This document shows positions 14,499 to 16,768 of a stretch of DNA of 16,768 nucleotides, in pieces. The DNA comes from CAYQQJ01 sp964515945 (GTDB lineage: Bacteria; Pseudomonadota; Gammaproteobacteria; Pseudomonadales; Cellvibrionaceae). Within the stretch, counting starts at the first letter, position 1; each line of letters opens with the position of its first letter. The position numbers and the translations under genes are program-made. The notes under the pieces are model-generated. The model was not told where the DNA came from. It saw nothing but the letters and a program-made list of their open reading frames with translations, and did not search any database. The DNA lies in the NCBI GenBank assembly GCA_964515945.1, contig CAZEWY010000058.1, positions 1 to 16,768 on the forward strand, given 5' to 3'.

Positions 14499-14635
14499 AC
14501 CCTATCCCTCCACGCACCGACAACCCAACCTAAAACCATAGCCCCGCAAATCGTCGCAACACAACCCAACATAAATCCAGCCCAAAACACTGTGTCAAAA
14601 GCTTGAACCAGATCAAAAATAGATCGCTCACTCAT
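14495..14635 (-). CDS. 46-aa membrane protein between DUF2523 and Zot genes
   Basis: ATG 14635 shares one base with the DUF2523 stop (TAATG), and the TGA at 14495-14497 overlaps the Zot GTG start by 4 nt, so the gene fills the gap exactly. The product starts MSERSIFDLVQAFDTVFWAG and continues FMLGCVATICGAMVLGWVVG with a basic end AWRDRV: one long hydrophobic helix with an acidic/polar N-terminus and basic C-terminus. GGGGAT lies upstream. The overlaps on both sides are strong evidence of a real gene. Pf4 has no gene here that I recall. It may be a minor coat protein (pVII/pIX-like) or an assembly partner of Zot. No family recognised. Confidence 0.75.
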   Translation of the reverse strand: MSERSIFDLVQAFDTVFWAGFMLGCVATICGAMVLGWVVGAWRDRV

Positions 14636-14922
14636 TACCATATCCCCAAAGTCAGAATTCTACGCGTGAAATAGAATGTATACGCCGCACCGATAACACC
14701 CAATGCAGGACCGAACCCCGACACATAAAGAAAAATTAGACTATCCTGAGGCAGGTAATCGACAATACTAAATGAGCCAATAAAATCAGGCAGCGGAATA
14801 GCTTCTATTAAGGTTGCAATGCCATCTAGCAGACCTTCAAAGATGACCATAAAAAAATCAATCAACAGCTCTTTTAAGTCCTCAAGAACATCCGCTGCAA
14901 ACTTTTTTATTTCATCCCACAT
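14635..14922 (-). CDS. DUF2523 phage membrane protein (pVI-like minor coat)
   Basis: 95 residues. An amphipathic N-terminus (MWDEIKKFAADVLEDLKELL) leads into a hydrophobic region (about 21-45) and a second membrane pair (DSLIFLYVSGFGPALGVIGA, then AYTFYFTRRILTLGIW). Size, hydrophobicity, and position between the pIII-like and Zot genes match the DUF2523 family (PA0725 in Pf4), thought to play the part of gpVI, the end-cap protein released with pIII. It starts 1 nt after the pIII-like stop (TGATATG) and its stop overlaps the 46-aa gene start. The minor-coat role is inferred from position. Confidence 0.8.
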   Translation of the reverse strand: MWDEIKKFAADVLEDLKELLIDFFMVIFEGLLDGIATLIEAIPLPDFIGSFSIVDYLPQDSLIFLYVSGFGPALGVIGAAYTFYFTRRILTLGIW

Positions 14923-14923
14923 A

Positions 14924-16129
14924 TCATGTAAACGCTATTCGCGCCCCTATCAGTAAGGCGACGGCCATAAGCGCCCCACTAATTAAACTCCAGGGCACAT
15001 CTGCCGAACACCATTGATCCAAAATGATATCAAAAACCCACACCGTCAAAGAGTAGCTAGGACAATTACCAGACACGCTAACAACAATGAAACAAGAAAC
15101 ACAACAGACCACAGTAGAAACATCAAACCTATCCGAAAAATATGAAAAAACCCCAACGATCCATTTAACAAAATCATCCGAGCTATCTGGAGTATATAAA
15201 CCGTCACCATCACCGCTTTCGTACTCTGGTGCATAGCACATAGTCTCCCACTGCTGTTTTAATTGAGCACAGGCCACAGGATCCCCATCACAAACAGGCG
15301 GAACGTCACAAGTACCCGAGGACTCACCAGAGCCCCCACCTTCACATTCTTCACCCGTGCACCCGCCGCCACCGCTACCACCGTCGCCCCCTGAATCGTC
15401 ATCACCTCCACCACCACTAGACGAACTAGAAGAACCAGATGAACCACCCGAGGAGGATGTAGATGAGCTTGAAGAACTAGACGAGCTGGAGGACGAACTA
15501 GAGGAACTCGAAGAACTGGACGAACTTGATGAGCTAGACGAGCTTGACGAACTGGACGATGAATCCTCGGTACACGTCCCGTAAATCGGATCCTCAGTCC
15601 AACCCGCCGGACACGATGCACTGCCGTCACCACCTACACAGAACCATGCGTCGTCATTAGGATTATATGCATACGTCTCCCCCTGAGGACAAACATTGTC
15701 CGGTAAATAACAAATGCCGCTAATAAGGTCCTCTTTTTCAGGCCACTGACACGGGCAGTTAACAGTGGGATAAACAATGGGGTCAGGACACGTCGGTGGA
15801 TCAGGCGAATAAACACAGGTTCCACCAGTAATTGTACCGTCACCATTATATGTAGACGTATGACTGACATAACTATAAATAACGCCTGATTGCTCAACCG
15901 CGCTCATACAATAGCCGTTCGTCAAAACAAACGTCCCAGAATCATTAGTTATCTCTGTAGTCTCCACCTGATTGTCATGCTCAGGATGATAACGAGGATG
16001 ATTTAACGTCGGCGTACAACTTCCCGATGATGAACTGCACCCCATCGTCAGCAGCTCATTCGTAATATCATCCGCTAGAGAAAAAGCACTAGCACCGAGA
16101 AGCATTAAACCCAAGAATAATCGCGACAC
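14924..16129 (-). CDS. pIII/TspB-like phage adsorption protein with poly-Ser linker
   Basis: 401 residues from GTG 16129 (GGGGG upstream). Signal peptide 1-19 (ending SAFSLA), a Cys-rich N-terminal domain (about 31-187), a run of 34 Ser (190-223), then a Gly/Ser/Asp linker to about 265. Next is the Cys motif CDVPPVCDGDPVACAQLKQQWETMC, typical of the Neisseria TspB-like inovirus proteins, and a hydrophobic C-terminus (about 340-401) that would anchor it in the inner membrane before assembly. It corresponds to CoaA/gpIII, which binds the host receptor at one virion tip. Domain N1, linker and anchor follow the usual gpIII layout, with Ser replacing the Gly-rich linkers of Ff. The receptor is unknown, commonly a type IV pilus for this group. 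Confidence 0.85.
   Translation of the reverse strand: MSRLFLGLMLLGASAFSLADDITNELLTMGCSSSSGSCTPTLNHPRYHPEHDNQVETTEITNDSGTFVLTNGYCMSAVEQSGVIYSYVSHTSTYNGDGTITGGTCVYSPDPPTCPDPIVYPTVNCPCQWPEKEDLISGICYLPDNVCPQGETYAYNPNDDAWFCVGGDGSASCPAGWTEDPIYGTCTEDSSSSSSSSSSSSSSSSSSSSSSSSSSSSSSSSSSTSSSGGSSGSSSSSSGGGGDDDSGGDGGSGGGGCTGEECEGGGSGESSGTCDVPPVCDGDPVACAQLKQQWETMCYAPEYESGDGDGLYTPDSSDDFVKWIVGVFSYFSDRFDVSTVVCCVSCFIVVSVSGNCPSYSLTVWVFDIILDQWCSADVPWSLISGALMAVALLIGARIAFT
15461..15562 (-). repeat. Degenerate 9-nt codon repeat encoding 34 serines
   Basis: 102 nt encode only Ser. Read on the minus strand most codons follow a TCN-TCN-AGY triplet order (for example TCG TCC AGT TCG TCA AGC), while third bases vary freely. 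The amino-acid run is perfect although the DNA repeat is scrambled at synonymous sites. Confidence 0.9.
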
Positions 16130-16172
16130 AGGTTAAACCCCCAAGTGCAAACGCGCAAAATAGAATAATCAT
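16089..16172 (-). CDS. Possible 27-aa hydrophobic peptide overlapping pIII start
   Basis: ATG 16172 to TAG 16089-16091. The peptide starts MIILFCAFALGGLTCVAIIL and ends GFNASRC, almost entirely one membrane helix with a basic end. It overlaps the first 41 nt of the pIII-like gene in another frame; the ribosome site is weak (GAGG about 12 nt upstream). Its size and hydrophobicity suit a pVII/pIX-type tip protein, but the signal sequence of the overlapping gene could create such a frame by chance. Confidence 0.25.
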   Translation of the reverse strand: MIILFCAFALGGLTCVAIILGFNASRC

Positions 16173-16189
16173 TATTGAAATCAACCTCA

Positions 16190-16217
16190 GAAAGAGAAAC
16201 GGCCCCCGAAGGAGCCG
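16190..16217 (-). terminator. Terminator after the major coat gene
   Basis: On the minus strand CGGCTCC-TTC-GGGGGCCG forms a 7-bp stem with one G-U pair, followed by TTTCTCTTT, 8 nt beyond the coat stop. A terminator between coat and pIII genes is the standard filamentous-phage device for making far more coat than tip proteins. Confidence 0.75.
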
Positions 16218-16224
16218 CGCCCGA

Positions 16225-16359
16225 TTATCGGAACCAGCCAATAACCTTGTTGTAGCCCCACTTGGCAACACCCGGCAAAATTTTGATAGCCGCGATTGCA
16301 GTGATGGCCGCAACAATTGTGGTGGCGTCAACCGCCGAAGTAATAGCAGTAAAGTCCAT
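16225..16359 (-). CDS. Major coat protein candidate, 44 aa and leaderless
   Basis: ATG 16359 with a strong ribosome site (GGAGG at 16367-16371, 7-nt spacer), stop 16225-16227. The product starts MDFTAITSAVDATTIVAAIT, has a hydrophobic core to about residue 28, and ends in a basic tail with K33, K38 and R44: the acidic-hydrophobic-basic order of pVIII-type coats. It has no cleavable signal; length and design match the 44-residue Pf3 coat, which inserts without a leader. An in-frame ATG at 16386 would add MEGETGGSL, also not a signal. It sits between the 84-aa membrane gene and the pIII-like gene with a terminator directly after, as in Pf4 coaB. Too short for routine gene callers. Confidence 0.8.
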   Translation of the reverse strand: MDFTAITSAVDATTIVAAITAIAAIKILPGVAKWGYNKVIGWFR

Positions 16360-16394
16360 AAGAGAACCTCCAGTTTCACCTTCCATTTGACCCC

Positions 16395-16649
16395 CTAAAT
16401 ATCAGAGTCATTAGTTTCAGCAAAGAAAATCACCTTGCCATAAGCCCACGCCAATAAAAACGCGATCATTGGCACTGAAAAGGCTGCCATGAAAGCGACT
16501 ACTATTTGTGCGGTATCCGGCGTGGAAAATACCGCGTTTAGCAGTTCATAAAGCTGTGATAGAACGTCTGGTTCCTGAACCCATGAGCCGTCACAGAACG
16601 GATAACCGCTCGTATCCTGGCCCAAATTTCCATCACAGCGAATACTCAT
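16395..16649 (-). CDS. 84-aa phage single-pass membrane protein
   Basis: The product has a Cys-containing polar N-terminus (MSIRCDGNLGQDTSGYPFCD) and one membrane helix at about 47-71 (TAQIVVAFMAAFSVPMIAFLLAWAYG), ending in an acidic tail. The pattern Cys-x-G...D..G.p.C-x-G-x-W is common in small inovirus proteins encoded just upstream of the coat gene (compare PA0722 of Pf4); its function is unknown, possibly a minor structural or assembly protein. The start is immediately after the upstream gene's stop (TAAATG), so translation is probably coupled; no strong ribosome site of its own. Confidence 0.7.
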   Translation of the reverse strand: MSIRCDGNLGQDTSGYPFCDGSWVQEPDVLSQLYELLNAVFSTPDTAQIVVAFMAAFSVPMIAFLLAWAYGKVIFFAETNDSDI

Positions 16650-16768
16650 TTAACCGTCGTCACTCATATTTACTTCAACAACAACGTCCCGCGAGACCCT
16701 TTCATATTCAGAAGCTTCCCATTGATGAAATAGCGCCTCATCCGTCAGACCCATTGCACGGTCATAAC
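16650..16768 (-). CDS. C-terminal end of an upstream phage gene (partial)
   Basis: Open frame running in from the right edge to TAA at 16650-16652, directly abutting the next ATG. The visible end is YDRAMGLTDEALFHQWEASE followed by YERVSRDVVVEVNMSDDG: soluble, acidic, 39 residues. No family recognised. By position in a Pf-type genome it would be one of the small early genes between the single-strand-binding protein and the coat gene. Confidence 0.6.
   Translation of the reverse strand, partial: YDRAMGLTDEALFHQWEASEYERVSRDVVVEVNMSDDG

Larger units (their letters stand above)
10427..16768 (-). mobile_element. Filamentous phage (Pf1/Pf4-like inovirus) prophage, left end
   Basis: The gene order in transcription direction is small membrane protein, coat, pIII/TspB-like, DUF2523, Zot, replication initiator, integrase, then tRNA. 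This is the order of Pseudomonas Pf4 (coaB, coaA, PA0725, zot-like PA0726, rep PA0727, integrase PA0728), known from that family. All genes are on the minus strand and tightly spaced, with visibly lower GC than the flank. The left boundary is placed at the tRNA-Arg 3' end; the exact core and the right attachment site are not in the window. Extra small genes distinguish it from Pf4. Confidence 0.9.

Noticed and set aside
15357..15584. Acidic Glu/Asp/Leu-rich plus-strand ORF and Arg/Val-rich minus-strand ORF over the serine run
   Set aside because: Both are frame shadows of the degenerate serine-codon repeat.
16089..16379. 96-codon ORF beginning MKLEVLLWTLLLLLRR
   Set aside because: Frame shadow of the coat gene with the terminator inside it; only its last 27 codons are considered separately.

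Overview
The window looks like a chromosomal segment of a gammaproteobacterium, probably a marine or environmental member of the Pseudomonadales/Cellvibrionales type. The reasons are the Pseudomonas-like GltX followed by tRNA-Ala, the citrate synthase, the dispersed GTAGGGTGGGC and TCGGGTTA palindromes, and the ACR3/ArsH arsenic operon. Genus is not determinable from this sequence alone.

Left part (1-3427). The window opens inside citrate synthase (gltA, + strand). It is followed by a convergent small outer-membrane beta-barrel gene and a non-coding block of six back-to-back hairpins (1941-2084). Next come a DUF4160/DUF2442-HTH gene pair that looks like a toxin-antitoxin module, an unidentified C-terminal gene remnant, and a frameshifted remnant of a putative phage abortive-infection (putAbiC-like) protein. 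This decayed defence-type cassette is bracketed by an 18-bp direct repeat of the neighbouring tRNA-Ala gene.

Middle part (3472-10426), ordinary chromosome. gltX and tRNA-Ala(GGC) are read leftwards and end at a strong terminator that is nested inside a perfect 23-bp inverted copy of the tRNA 3' end. A YdjA-like nitroreductase is divergent from gltX. A compact arsenic-resistance operon follows (arsR-arsC-acr3-arsH) with an ArsR-type palindrome upstream: the repressor senses arsenite, ArsC reduces arsenate, ACR3 exports arsenite and ArsH is an NADPH/FMN oxidoreductase. Convergent to it is an mgsA - Gfo/Idh/MocA oxidoreductase pair. tRNA-Arg(ACG) with its own sigma-70 promoter closes this part.

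Right part (10427-16768 and beyond the window). This is the left end of a filamentous-phage (inovirus) prophage of the Pf1/Pf4 type, integrated at the 3' end of tRNA-Arg. All genes read leftwards. In transcription order they are: an unknown partial gene, an 84-aa membrane protein, a 44-aa leaderless major-coat candidate with a terminator after it, a TspB/pIII-like adsorption protein with a 34-serine linker, a DUF2523 pVI-like protein, a newly noticed 46-aa membrane protein, Zot (the assembly ATPase), a hairpin-bearing intergenic region that could be the origin or packaging signal, the replication initiator, and a tyrosine integrase. The integrase keeps all catalytic residues but is broken by one in-frame TAA. 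The single-strand-binding protein, repressor and right attachment site would lie beyond the right edge.
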